DNA from: an uncultured candidatus Porisulfidus sp.
GTDB taxonomy: Bacteria > Pseudomonadota > Gammaproteobacteria > Poriferisulfidales > Poriferisulfidaceae
DNA length: 64,000 nt
NCBI GenBank assembly: GCA_958431155.1
Contig: OY288106.1
Span: 967,161 to 1,031,160, forward strand
Direction: 5' to 3'
Shown: positions 17,049 to 26,469 of the stretch, piece by piece
Position numbering within the stretch: the first letter of the stretch is position 1
How the letters are laid out: every line of letters begins with the position of its first letter
Notes under the pieces: generated by a model
The model's database searches: none
What the model was told of the DNA's origin: nothing
What the model saw: only the letters and a program-made list of their open reading frames with translations
Program-made: the position numbers and the translations under genes

Positions 17049-19355
17049 GTGTTGCTAGACCGCTATATCACCTTCACCCTGAGCCATCGATGGCAGACCA
17101 TCGTGTTGGCCACACTGGCAATGCTTGCAATAACGGCGGGAGCCAGATTTGTCACCGTCACGAACGATTACAAGATGATGTTCGGCGAGGACAATCCGCA
17201 GCTCCTCGCGCTCGAGAACCTTGAAAGCACCTATTCTGAGTCCAATGCGGCACTTATCGCCATCGCGTCTCGAGAAGGTTCGGTTTTCAGTCGCCAAACA
17301 CTGGCTGCCATTGAAGAATTCACCGAGGTCGCGTGGCGCGCACCCTATTCCGTTCGGGTGGATTCACTCACCAATTATTTTCATAGCAGGGCATCTGGGG
17401 ACGACATCATCGTTGAGCCGCTTGTGGACGGCGCACAGTCATTGACTGATGCCGACCTGATTCAAATCAGGTCTGTCGCACTGGATGCGCCCGATATTGC
17501 CAGGCGCCTGATCTCTGATGACGAACGTGTAAGTGGACTGGCCATCAACTTCGCGCTGCCCGACGACAACCCCGGCCCCGCATGGCATGAAATAGCCGAT
17601 TACCTAGAAGCCGCCATCGCCCAAGCCCAAGCCAATCATCCTCATATCGATTACTACCTCACCGGCGACATCATCATGCACCCGGCCTTCGCCAAGGCCA
17701 CCGAGGTCGTTTTCGAGACCATCGGACCGTTAGTCCTGCTCATGCTCTTGGCCGTCACGGCTCTGCTCCTGCGTTCCCTATACGGAACCCTGGCGGTCGC
17801 CTGCCTAATCATATTTGTCACCAACACGGCTTTAGGGATAGCAGGCTGGCTCGAAACACAATTCACACCGGCCAGCAGCATTGTGCCAATCATCGTCATG
17901 ACGTTTGCGGTCGCGTATTCGATCCACATCGTGACCGCCACCTTGGGCGGCATGAGCCGTGGTTTAAGCAGAAGCAAGGCGATCACGGAAGCGGTTCGAA
18001 AAAATGCTTATCCGGTGTTTCTGACCACCATCACGACGATGATCGGTTTTCTAAGCCTGAATGCCTCGGAATCACCACCCTTTCGTGTCGTAGGGAACCT
18101 CGTCGCGGCGGGTTCATTTTTCACTTTTGTCTACGCCATGACTTTTCTCCCCGCAATGCTCTCGGTTCTGCCACTGCGTGCACGCCCTATTCCCACCGAG
18201 CGGGCTGGTTTTTTCGACCATCTCGGCATTTTTGTTGTGTCGCACCGCAAGGTTTTGCTTTGGTCTCTTCTTCTTGTCACCGTTGCTCTGGTCACTGGCA
18301 TTCCCCGCAACGAACCCGGCGACAACTGGACGAAATACTTTGATGAAAGCTATGAGTTCCGGCGAAATACCGATTTCGTCCTCGAAAATTTAACTGGCCT
18401 GGACAACTTGGAGTACTCACTCAAGGCAGGCTATGAAGGCGGCATCACTGATCCCGAATATCTGCGCTCAGTCGATGCTTTTGCCGAGTGGTTCCGGGAA
18501 CAGCCCAAAGTGTCATATGTACAAGCGTTTCCGGACATCATGAAGCGCTTGAACAAGAATATGCATGGCGACGCCCCGGCGTACTACCGCCTGCCCGATG
18601 ACCCCGAGCTTGCCGCGCAGTATTTATTGCTTTATGAGCTGTCTCTCCCGTTCGGCCGCGATCTCAATGACCGCATCGATGTCTCAAAATCGGCGACCCG
18701 AATGACCGTCGCACTACGGGGGTTATCTTCTTTGGAGCAACGCGAACTGGATGCGCGTGCTCAAGCGTGGCTTCGCGCCAATGCGCCAAGTCTGGTGACC
18801 GAGGCATCAGGACTCACCATGGTGTTCGCTCACCTTTCTGAGCGGAACATCAACAGCATGCTGTCCGGCACGCTAATCGCCATGGCCCTGATTTCATTCA
18901 TCTTAATCGGGGTCTTCAAAAGCGTCCGTATCGGGCTTATCAGCCTAGTGCCCAATTTCATACCGGCCGCCATGAGTTTCGGGCTGTGGGGCTATCTCGT
19001 TGGCAATGTCAGCCTCGCCGCCTCAGTCGTCACTGCGGTCGCCTTTGGCGTCATCGTAGACGATACCATCCATTTCCTTACCCGTTACCAGCAAGCCCGT
19101 CGCGAGGGCCTCCCTGCCTCAGAGGCTGTGCAATCTACGTTTCGTAAGGTCGGTCGGGCGTTATGGACAACGACCGGAATATTGTCGGCTGGTTTTTTGA
19201 TGTTCACTCTCTCTGGGTTTCAAAGCAGTTGGGTCCTTGGCGTCCTGATGACCATCACGATCGTCCTTGCGCTGCTTGCCGATTTTTTCCTCCTTCCCGC
19301 CCTGCTCATGGCCATGGACCGAAAATCCTGGAAGCAAGAGAAGATCCGAATTTAG
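17049..19355 (+). CDS. MMPL/RND-superfamily lipid-type transporter
   Basis: A 768-residue permease with the RND half-repeat layout: one transmembrane helix near residues 15-33, a periplasmic domain, five helices to about residue 380, then a second copy of the same arrangement. The TM4 motif equivalents include GVIVDDTIHFLTRY in the second half and VAYSIHIVTA in the first. HpnN and mycobacterial MMPL proteins of this class move lipids. Directly downstream are a LolA-like protein, a barrel protein, farnesyl diphosphate synthase and squalene synthase, so export of a squalene-derived lipid is a reasonable inference. The start is GTG. Confidence 0.87.
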   Translation: MLLDRYITFTLSHRWQTIVLATLAMLAITAGARFVTVTNDYKMMFGEDNPQLLALENLESTYSESNAALIAIASREGSVFSRQTLAAIEEFTEVAWRAPYSVRVDSLTNYFHSRASGDDIIVEPLVDGAQSLTDADLIQIRSVALDAPDIARRLISDDERVSGLAINFALPDDNPGPAWHEIADYLEAAIAQAQANHPHIDYYLTGDIIMHPAFAKATEVVFETIGPLVLLMLLAVTALLLRSLYGTLAVACLIIFVTNTALGIAGWLETQFTPASSIVPIIVMTFAVAYSIHIVTATLGGMSRGLSRSKAITEAVRKNAYPVFLTTITTMIGFLSLNASESPPFRVVGNLVAAGSFFTFVYAMTFLPAMLSVLPLRARPIPTERAGFFDHLGIFVVSHRKVLLWSLLLVTVALVTGIPRNEPGDNWTKYFDESYEFRRNTDFVLENLTGLDNLEYSLKAGYEGGITDPEYLRSVDAFAEWFREQPKVSYVQAFPDIMKRLNKNMHGDAPAYYRLPDDPELAAQYLLLYELSLPFGRDLNDRIDVSKSATRMTVALRGLSSLEQRELDARAQAWLRANAPSLVTEASGLTMVFAHLSERNINSMLSGTLIAMALISFILIGVFKSVRIGLISLVPNFIPAAMSFGLWGYLVGNVSLAASVVTAVAFGVIVDDTIHFLTRYQQARREGLPASEAVQSTFRKVGRALWTTTGILSAGFLMFTLSGFQSSWVLGVLMTITIVLALLADFFLLPALLMAMDRKSWKQEKIRI

Positions 19356-19622
19356 TTGTAGAGCAAGCTTGAAATTGGAATTCATGTTTTGTTTCACCCA
19401 CACTCTTCCCCAAATTTCAGTGTACGATAAAGGGGAAGCAAGTTGCCGGATGCTGGCCATGTCCTCCAGTCAAAACCGCACGACTGGTGGAGGTTCTCCG
19501 TGCCTCGTCCAGGCTCCACGTCTCAGTTCGGCACATGGAACACGCCGAGGTTGTAAAATCCCTCTGCCAGCCGCCCGGCTATTGCCTTTCAAGCGTGGAA
19601 TGTCATCAACCTCTACCTTCTC

Positions 19623-20450
19623 ATGAAAACGATTGACCACTATCTCGGGCAACATGCAGCTACGCTACTGTTCGCGTTTTGTATCAGCCTCCTGCTCGGC
19701 GGAAATCTCTCAATGCCTGCTCACGCGGAATCCGCCGAAGAAAAAGGACTAAGGATTGCGCGCGATGCCGATGCGAAGGAACACGGCTTCGGCAACTACA
19801 CTGCCCAGCAAACCATGGTGCTACGCAACAAGCATGGGCAGGAAAGCCACCGGAAACTCCGAGTAAAGATCCTTGAAGTGCTCGAAGACGGCAACAAAAG
19901 CCTATTCGTGTTCGACAATCCGCGGGATGTCCAAGGAACTGCTTTCCTGGTTCATACTCACAAGGAGGCTCCGGATGATCAGTGGCTCTATCTGCCGGCC
20001 CTGAAGCGCGTCAAGCGCATTAGTTCGTCGAATCGCTCCGGCTCTTTCATGGGCAGTGAATTTGCTTACGAAGACATGACGTCTCAAGAAGTCGAAAAAT
20101 TCACTTATCGGTACCTTCGCGACGAACCTTGTGGCGAGATGACGTGCTTTGTAGTAGAACGTATCCCCACCGAAAAGGGCTCGGGCTATCGGCGGCAGCT
20201 GGTTTGGTTTGACCAAGACGAGTTACGTGCCCAGCAAATACATTTTTATGATCGAAAAGACACGCACATGAAGACGCTGACTTTCCAAGAGTACACTCAG
20301 TATCTGGATCGGTTTTGGCGCTCCAGCCTAATGACGATGGTCAATCACGTCACCGGGAAAAGTACGACCATGACGTGGACAGATTTCCAATTCCAAACCA
20401 ACTTGAGCGATCGCGATTTCACTAAAACAGGATTAAAACGAGTGCGTTGA
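19623..20450 (+). CDS. LolA-like outer-membrane lipoprotein-sorting family protein
   Basis: A 275-residue periplasmic protein with a signal peptide ending near AHAESAEEKG. The fold signature is that of the lipoprotein-sorting/LolA-LolB superfamily: ADAKEHGFGNYTAQQTMVLRN at the start, a Phe-Asp-Asn-Pro strand, the WLYLPALKRVKRISSSNRSGSFMGSEFAYEDM core, and a Cys pair (CGEMTC). These proteins often travel with MMPL transporters and may carry a hydrophobic cargo across the periplasm. It ends in a TGATG overlap with the barrel gene, so the two are translationally coupled. Confidence 0.85.
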   Translation: MKTIDHYLGQHAATLLFAFCISLLLGGNLSMPAHAESAEEKGLRIARDADAKEHGFGNYTAQQTMVLRNKHGQESHRKLRVKILEVLEDGNKSLFVFDNPRDVQGTAFLVHTHKEAPDDQWLYLPALKRVKRISSSNRSGSFMGSEFAYEDMTSQEVEKFTYRYLRDEPCGEMTCFVVERIPTEKGSGYRRQLVWFDQDELRAQQIHFYDRKDTHMKTLTFQEYTQYLDRFWRSSLMTMVNHVTGKSTTMTWTDFQFQTNLSDRDFTKTGLKRVR

Positions 20451-21694
20451 TGCTGCACCGCAATGCGCTTTCCCGTATCGCGCCTATTGCCGTTTTGATT
20501 TCGGGCGCAATCTTCGATAGCAACGTATGTGCGGAATCCGATATTTTTTTTGATTTTTCCGGAAAGATCAGCATTGAAAACAGATGGTTCCCCCAAACGA
20601 ACCTCTACAAACATCAATCACACCATGCAAGCGGGTTTGTTTTTGAGCCGGAATTCTATTTTGAAAACGCCGAAGGCTGGAGTTTCAACCTCGTTCCATT
20701 CCTGCGATACGACAGCGCGGATTCACGCCGCACCCACGCCGACATCCGGGAAGCTTACTTCCTGCTTTTTGGTGAACTCGGTGACGACGAATGGGAGTTG
20801 CGCATCGGGGTCGACCGGGTGTTCTGGGGCGTCATCGAATCAAATCATTTGGTCGATATCATCAATCAAGTCGACGCCATCGAACACATAGACCTGGAGG
20901 TTGAGCTGGGCCAGTTGATGGCCCATGCCACTTGGTCGGGAGAATGGGGTGTGGCGGAATTATTTGTCCTACCGCATCATCGGGAACGTACATTTCCAAG
21001 CCGTGACGGCCGCCTGCGGAGCGAATTCATCGTGGATGAGGACCATCCGACTTACGAAAGTTCAGCCGAACAATGGCATGTAGATTTCGCACTTCGTTAC
21101 AGCCATAACTTCGGGCCCTTTGACATCGGCATTAGTGTATTCGACGGTACCAGCCGGGAGCCTGCCTACATCCCGCGCGGCGACTTAATTCTTGTTCCAC
21201 ACTATGAAAAGATCCGTCAATTCGGACTAGATGCGCAAATGACGCTGGATACCTGGATCTTCAAGTTGGAGGCCATCCGTCGCTCCGGCGCAAAAAATCT
21301 TAGCCTTGAGGAAGACGACTATGCTGCTTTCGTCGTCGGCATGGAATATACGTTTTATTCCGTATTTGACTCTTCAGCGGATTTCAGCGTGGTTGGCGAA
21401 TGGAATTACGACGAACGCGGCGAAGATGCGACCAACATATTTGACGATGATTTATTCTTTGCGATACGCTACGCTCTCAATGATATTCAAGATACAACTT
21501 TCTTCCTCAGTCTGATGCAAGACAGGGAACATTCGACAAATATTCTCTTCCTTGAATTTGACCGAAGGCTTTCCGACCAGTGGTCCATGAATCTAGAAGG
21601 GTTCCATTTAATCAATGCGGACGAGAAAGATGTGCAGATATATCCGATACGGCGCGACAGTTTCCTTGAGTTGCGCCTGAACTACAATTTCTAG
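20450..21694 (+). CDS. predicted outer-membrane beta-barrel protein
   Basis: A 414-residue protein with a signal peptide (ISGAIFDSNVCA). Alternating hydrophobic and polar strands run throughout, and it ends in LRLNYNF, the terminal Phe typical of outer-membrane barrels. No named family was recognised. It is third in an apparent operon after the MMPL permease and the LolA-like carrier, a position suggesting the outer-membrane end of a trans-envelope lipid route. The start ATG overlaps the upstream stop and is preferred to the TTG three bases earlier. Confidence 0.75.
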   Translation: MLHRNALSRIAPIAVLISGAIFDSNVCAESDIFFDFSGKISIENRWFPQTNLYKHQSHHASGFVFEPEFYFENAEGWSFNLVPFLRYDSADSRRTHADIREAYFLLFGELGDDEWELRIGVDRVFWGVIESNHLVDIINQVDAIEHIDLEVELGQLMAHATWSGEWGVAELFVLPHHRERTFPSRDGRLRSEFIVDEDHPTYESSAEQWHVDFALRYSHNFGPFDIGISVFDGTSREPAYIPRGDLILVPHYEKIRQFGLDAQMTLDTWIFKLEAIRRSGAKNLSLEEDDYAAFVVGMEYTFYSVFDSSADFSVVGEWNYDERGEDATNIFDDDLFFAIRYALNDIQDTTFFLSLMQDREHSTNILFLEFDRRLSDQWSMNLEGFHLINADEKDVQIYPIRRDSFLELRLNYNF

Positions 21695-21721
21695 TCAGTT
21701 TTTTAGGAGATAATCTTCAAG

Positions 21722-22630
21722 ATGAATCTAGCCGCGGAACTCGCCCCATTGCGACAACGGATCGTCGATCGGTTGGAGAAAGTCTTGCCGAAATCAGAGG
21801 CCCCACCTGAAAATCTGCATGCAGCCATGCGACACGGAGCGCTGGTTCCCGGCAAATGTGTTCGAGGATGCCTCGTGTATGCCTCCGGGCAGGCCTTGGG
21901 AATCGATTTAGAACGCCTCGACCGCTTGGCCTGTGCGCTGGAACTGGTGCATGCCTACTCCCTGGTACACGATGACCTGCCGTGCATGGACGACGACGAT
22001 ATCCGGAGGGGACGTCCTTCCTGTCATGCGGCTTACGGGGAAGCAACCGCCCTGCTGGCCGGCAATGCCCTGCTGCTTTGCGCCATCATCGAAGTCGCAG
22101 GCGATGAGAAATCGTCGGAGGCTCAGCGCAGCGCGGGAGTTGAACGATTGTGCGAAGCAGCAGGATCGTTCGGTATGGTGGGAGGACAACAAATGGATAT
22201 GGAATTGGAAAACATGACAGAGTGCCAAATCGACCTACTCAATGAGGTATATCGACTCAAGACCGGATGTCTGTTTCACGTTGCGGTCATGTTGCCGACA
22301 GAACTGGTGCAAGTCAGGCAGGAGCAAAGGAATGCGTTGGACGCGTATGGGAGGAAGATTGGCTTGGCCTTCCAGATACGAGACGACTTGGAAGACATGG
22401 AACAAGACGCTTTGCTTCCAGGTAACGGTACACGGCCGACCTATCCTGTTCTTCTCGGCGTCGAAGAAAGCCGAAAGCGGCTCTCTGACCTGGGGGCAGG
22501 AGCGCTGGAAGTGCTCGATGTGTTCGGAGACCAGGCCGACCTGTTGCGTTCGCTTGGTCAATGGCTCACTGCAGGCTCTGGGAATGGGAGTGGGGCTCGA
22601 GACACAAACTCGGAACTCCGTGCAACCTGA
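21722..22630 (+). CDS. ispA: farnesyl/geranyl diphosphate synthase (IspA type)
   Basis: A 302-residue short-chain trans-isoprenyl diphosphate synthase. The first Asp-rich motif is DDLPCMDDDD and the second is RDDLEDM. GGQQMDME and the chain-length region before the first motif look like bacterial farnesyl diphosphate synthase. It condenses isopentenyl diphosphate with dimethylallyl or geranyl diphosphate. It starts 27 bases after the barrel gene and is followed by squalene synthase, its natural consumer. Product length cannot be fixed by eye. Confidence 0.9.
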   Translation: MNLAAELAPLRQRIVDRLEKVLPKSEAPPENLHAAMRHGALVPGKCVRGCLVYASGQALGIDLERLDRLACALELVHAYSLVHDDLPCMDDDDIRRGRPSCHAAYGEATALLAGNALLLCAIIEVAGDEKSSEAQRSAGVERLCEAAGSFGMVGGQQMDMELENMTECQIDLLNEVYRLKTGCLFHVAVMLPTELVQVRQEQRNALDAYGRKIGLAFQIRDDLEDMEQDALLPGNGTRPTYPVLLGVEESRKRLSDLGAGALEVLDVFGDQADLLRSLGQWLTAGSGNGSGARDTNSELRAT

Positions 22631-22690
22631 AATGCCAAAGACATTAATAGTTAATCAAGGTCGCATTTAAAAAGCAGCGTCCCGGATCAG

Positions 22691-23764
22691 ATGTCGACTT
22701 CGACCCCAAGGGAATCAAAAGGCAGTGATAGTGATATCGCATACCAAGAAAAGATTTTGCAAGGTGTCTCCCGCACCTTCGCTCTTACCATTCCACGGCT
22801 CCCTGACCCATTGCGCGACGTGGTGGGCAATGCTTATCTCCTATGCCGCATTACGGACACTATTGAAGATGAACCCAATCTGTCCGCAGAACAAAAGCAA
22901 ATGTTTTCCGAGCGTTTTATTAAAGTCGTGGCTGGTCAAGAAGGCGCGGAGCCTTTCGCATCCGAACTCGGTGCATTGCTATCATCCTCGACCACGGAAG
23001 ACGAGAATGATCTGATCGACAATACCGACCGGGTCATTCGGATTACCCACGGATTTCGCCCCGCCCAGCGAAATTCCCTTGAACGCTGCGTGAAAATCAT
23101 GGCGCAAGGAATGTCTGAATTCCAGCAGAATGCGACGCCCGATGGCCTGAACGACCTCCCCGACCTCAATCGTTATTGTTATTACGTCGCGGGCGTAGTC
23201 GGCGAGATGTTGACCGAACTTTTTTGCGACTACTCCACGGAAATTAACAAACGACGCGAGGATTTGCTCACACTATCGGTCTCCTTCGGACAAGGGCTGC
23301 AGATGACCAATATCCTGAAGGATATGTGGGATGACCGCCGCCGCGGAGCATGTTGGCTGCCACGCGATGTTTTCCATGCAGCAGGCTACGATTTGGGCGC
23401 CCTGTCCACCGGGGAACCCAATCCCGCTTTCGTCAAGGGACTATTCGAACTCGTGGCGATTGCCCGGCATCACTTGGCGAATGCGTTGCGGTTCATCACC
23501 CTCATCCCGCGCCACGAGACCGGCATTCGCTTGCACTGCCTGTGGGCACTGGGAATGGCCGTCCTGACCCTACGCCGCATTCACGCGAGGCCCGCTTTCC
23601 GGAACGGGCAGGAAGTGAAAATCTCTCGCCGCAGCGTTTGGGCCGTTGCTATCGTCACTGGTGTCCTGGTTCGCTCGAACCTGGCCCTGAGGCTGCTTTT
23701 CAGGACGCTGACCTTCAGCCTCCCTCGTGTCAAAATGGGCTTTCTCGCACAAGCGCGGTCGTGA
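22691..23764 (+). CDS. squalene synthase (farnesyl-diphosphate farnesyltransferase)
   Basis: A 357-residue squalene/phytoene synthase family enzyme of the longer, eukaryote-like type also known in some methanotrophs. The first Mg-binding motif is DTIEDE (near residue 57), [17 protein letters not shown] is the central signature, and the second Asp motif is [11 protein letters not shown]-terminal hydrophobic stretch ([19 protein letters not shown]) may associate with membrane. It joins two farnesyl diphosphates to squalene. No squalene-hopene cyclase or squalene epoxidase is in the window, so the final lipid is unknown. Confidence 0.85.
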   Translation: MSTSTPRESKGSDSDIAYQEKILQGVSRTFALTIPRLPDPLRDVVGNAYLLCRITDTIEDEPNLSAEQKQMFSERFIKVVAGQEGAEPFASELGALLSSSTTEDENDLIDNTDRVIRITHGFRPAQRNSLERCVKIMAQGMSEFQQNATPDGLNDLPDLNRYCYYVAGVVGEMLTELFCDYSTEINKRREDLLTLSVSFGQGLQMTNILKDMWDDRRRGACWLPRDVFHAAGYDLGALSTGEPNPAFVKGLFELVAIARHHLANALRFITLIPRHETGIRLHCLWALGMAVLTLRRIHARPAFRNGQEVKISRRSVWAVAIVTGVLVRSNLALRLLFRTLTFSLPRVKMGFLAQARS

Positions 23765-23924
23765 TTGATTTAATGAATGCGATCGGCATTTATAGGGATA
23801 GAAATTTTTTGGCCTTTCATAGTTTTAGCTGATCAGTTGCTGATTTTAGGATTGTTGTGCGCGTCGTGTTTGGTGTAAAATAGAGTTGTGGATTTGCCCG
23901 AGCAATAGGCGGTTCACAAAAGAA

Positions 23925-24905
23925 ATGATGAAAGTTGTCTTGGCTCAACCGCGCGGATTCTGCGCCGGGGTCGACCGTGCCATCACGATCGTCGAGAAGG
24001 CGCTGGACTTCTATAGCCCTCCAATCTACGTGCGGCACGAAATCGTCCATAACCGGCGGGTTGTAGAGAATCTCGAAGCGAAAGGCGTAAAGTTCGTGGA
24101 AGAAATTAAGCAGATACCGGACGGGGCGATCGCCGTGTTCAGTGCTCATGGCGTATCACAGGAAGTCGAACAAGATGCTTCGCAGCGTGGCCTGCAGTCC
24201 ATCGACGCCACCTGCCCCCTGGTTTCAAAAGTGCATAAAGAAGGGCAGCGCTATGCTGCCCAAGACTACGATGTCATCCTGATCGGGCATGAGAATCACC
24301 CCGAGGTCGAGGGGACTCTCGGCCAGATTTCGGGGCCGGTTCATCTGATCAGTGATGTGGAAGACGTGAAAGCACTGAAGGTTCGGGATCCCGAAAAAAT
24401 CGCCTATATCACGCAGACCACTTTGTCAGTCGACGACACCCGGGATATCATCGAAGCCCTGCGAGAGCGTTTTCCGGATATCGCTGGACCTGACATCAGG
24501 GACATCTGCTACGCCACCCAGAACCGCCAGGCTGCAGTGCGCGCTCTTGCGACCCAAGTGGATCTAATACTTGTGGTGGGGGCGAAAAATAGTTCTAATT
24601 CCAATCGCTTGTGCGAGGTCGGAAACGATAGTGGGGCACCGAGCTACTTGGTTGAAGACCCCGCGAAAATCGATCCCGAGTGGTTACGCGGAAAAGAGAC
24701 TGTCGGAATTACCGCCGGTGCCTCGACTCCCGAGGAATTAGTGCGGGAACTGATCAAGACGCTGCGGAAATATGCCGAGCTGGAAATTTCCACAATGGAC
24801 GGAATCGAGGAAAACGTACATTTCGCCCTTCCCTCTTCCCTGCAAAAGGTGGCCAAGGAAAGATTGGACGAGGCCCGGAAAACAATACACTCCGAAGCAG
24901 GATAG
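23925..24905 (+). CDS. ispH: 4-hydroxy-3-methylbut-2-enyl diphosphate reductase
   Basis: About 326 residues, normal for IspH, the last MEP-pathway enzyme. It reduces HMBPP to isopentenyl and dimethylallyl diphosphate with a [4Fe-4S] cluster. The cluster cysteines are in [15 protein letters not shown] and [22 protein letters not shown] and [11 protein letters not shown] are also characteristic. ATG codons at 23925 and 23928 are both possible; the long upstream extension to 23886 is unlikely. Its position after squalene synthase and near ispG groups late isoprenoid genes together. Confidence 0.95.
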   Translation: MMKVVLAQPRGFCAGVDRAITIVEKALDFYSPPIYVRHEIVHNRRVVENLEAKGVKFVEEIKQIPDGAIAVFSAHGVSQEVEQDASQRGLQSIDATCPLVSKVHKEGQRYAAQDYDVILIGHENHPEVEGTLGQISGPVHLISDVEDVKALKVRDPEKIAYITQTTLSVDDTRDIIEALRERFPDIAGPDIRDICYATQNRQAAVRALATQVDLILVVGAKNSSNSNRLCEVGNDSGAPSYLVEDPAKIDPEWLRGKETVGITAGASTPEELVRELIKTLRKYAELEISTMDGIEENVHFALPSSLQKVAKERLDEARKTIHSEAG

Positions 24906-24919
24906 AAAGGAAAGTCTTT

Positions 24920-25735
24920 TCAGTTTTGGCACTGCGGGCAGTAAAAGCTCGAACGTTGCCCGATCATTCGACTACGCACCGGCTCACCGCATCGGAAGCA
25001 TGCCTCCTCTGCACGCCCGTACACCTGAAGTTCCTGTGCAAAATAACCTGGCTCCCCTTCCACCTTCGTAAAATCTCTCAGCGTCGTCCCTCCTGCCTTT
25101 ATCGCCTGACCCAAAACCGTCTTTACAGCCTCGGCCAATCTCCGATAACGCCCCAAGCCAATCCGTCCTGCGGCGCGAACCGGGGAGATTCCAGCCTCAA
25201 ACAATGCTTCGCTGGCATAGATGTTGCCCAAGCCCGCCACTATTTTCGAGTCCATCAGGAAATTCTTGACGGCGCCGGAACGTCCCCGTGACCGAGCGTA
25301 CAGCCATTCTCCGCTGAATTCTTCTCCCAAGGGTTCGGGGCCAAGATTCTTCAGCAGCCGGTGCCGCAGCGGATCAGCGCGGGTCCAGTGCAGGCTGCCA
25401 AACCGCCGTGGATCTCGAAATCGCAGCGTAGTACCCCTCTTCAAGCAGACATCGACATGGTCGTGCGTGTCCGGCGTTGGAAGATTCTGGAGCACCCGCA
25501 GTGAGCCCGACATCCCCAAATGCCAGATCAAATGTCCGTCATCCAATTCGATCAGCAGGTACTTGGCTCGGCGACCGACCGTATGGACGCACTGATTCGC
25601 CACAGCACCCGGAAGTGTCCGGCTGATCGGCCAACGCAATTGTCGCTGCCGAATGATCATCCGCTCAATCTTCTCCCCGACCAAATGCGGCGTAATCCCG
25701 CGACGCACCGTCTCGACCTCCGGCAGTTCGGGCAT
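24920..25735 (-). CDS. mutM: formamidopyrimidine-DNA glycosylase
   Basis: A 271-residue Fpg protein, full length. It removes 8-oxoguanine from DNA and nicks the strand. It starts PELPEVETVRRGI, with the catalytic N-terminal Pro exposed after Met removal, has the intercalation and H2TH region (GLGNIYASEALFEAGISP), and ends in a four-Cys zinc finger (CFRCGEPV...FYCPQC). Its start overlaps the bioD stop by one base (TGATG), so the two share a transcript. It is convergent with ispH with only 14 bases between stops. Confidence 0.95.
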   Translation of the reverse strand: MPELPEVETVRRGITPHLVGEKIERMIIRQRQLRWPISRTLPGAVANQCVHTVGRRAKYLLIELDDGHLIWHLGMSGSLRVLQNLPTPDTHDHVDVCLKRGTTLRFRDPRRFGSLHWTRADPLRHRLLKNLGPEPLGEEFSGEWLYARSRGRSGAVKNFLMDSKIVAGLGNIYASEALFEAGISPVRAAGRIGLGRYRRLAEAVKTVLGQAIKAGGTTLRDFTKVEGEPGYFAQELQVYGRAEEACFRCGEPVRSRMIGQRSSFYCPQCQN

Positions 25736-26415
25736 CAGCAGCCAACCGGAGTTGTCATGAAGGTTGACATCAGGTGATGGGCCTGCTTTTCATCGAGCCA
25801 TTCCTCGTGTCGGGTCCGCCAGACCGGCACATCGCCGAGACGGTGTTCAAGGACACGAAAATTCCCGAAATCTTCGGTCCCCGGCTTCAATCGGTTGAGG
25901 ACGACGCCAGCCAAGTGGCAATGCGACTTTTGTACGGCTTCACAGGTCAGCAGGACCTGGTTGATTGCGCCCAACCGATCCTCGGCCACCACTAGAACTG
26001 GCAATCCCAATTCCGCGGCGAGTGCCTGGACATCCCCATCTTCGGCCAAAGGCGTTCTCCATCCCCCCGCACCTTCGACAACCAGCATCCCTTCTCGACG
26101 GCAGAAAGCAACCAAGTCCTGCAGCCGGATCTCCACTCCTTCCTGTCTCGCCGCCAGCATCGGTGCAACCGGAGTGCGCAGTTTGTGCCGCACGACCGGT
26201 TCTGACTCGGCCAGTTGCGCCGCCTCGCGCAGAGTCTCCGCATCCTGCGCCCGCAATGCCCCGCTGATTTCCACGCACCCTGACTCGACAGGTTTCAAGG
26301 GGTACACATCCGACCCCTGCCCACGCAGGTTGCGGATCAAGTGGGCCGCCGTCCAGGTCTTGCCGACTCCGGTATCGGTTCCCGTAACGAAAATGCCACG
26401 TAAATTGAATAACAT
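25735..26415 (-). CDS. bioD: dethiobiotin synthetase
   Basis: A 226-residue BioD that forms the ureido ring of dethiobiotin from DAPA, CO2 and ATP. It has the P-loop FVTGTDTGVGKTW at the N-terminus, KPVESGC, VEGAGGWRTPLAED and the LGAINQVLLTCEA segment. The start at 26415 (MLFNLRGIFVTG) is chosen by the P-loop position; the frame stays open far upstream through ispG, which is a shadow. It is divergent from ispG across 54 bases. Confidence 0.94.
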   Translation of the reverse strand: MLFNLRGIFVTGTDTGVGKTWTAAHLIRNLRGQGSDVYPLKPVESGCVEISGALRAQDAETLREAAQLAESEPVVRHKLRTPVAPMLAARQEGVEIRLQDLVAFCRREGMLVVEGAGGWRTPLAEDGDVQALAAELGLPVLVVAEDRLGAINQVLLTCEAVQKSHCHLAGVVLNRLKPGTEDFGNFRVLEHRLGDVPVWRTRHEEWLDEKQAHHLMSTFMTTPVGC

Positions 26416-26431
26416 CACATATAATTTTAAG

Positions 26432-26460
26432 TTGACCCGCAAAACCTCGCAAAATTTTAC
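26432..26460 (+). promoter_or_regulatory. candidate promoter of ispG
   Basis: TTGACC and TTTTAC separated by 17 bases, ending ten bases before the ispG ATG, in the 54-base gap shared with divergent bioD. The -10 match is only moderate. Confidence 0.3.
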
Positions 26461-26469
26461 GCGTATCTC

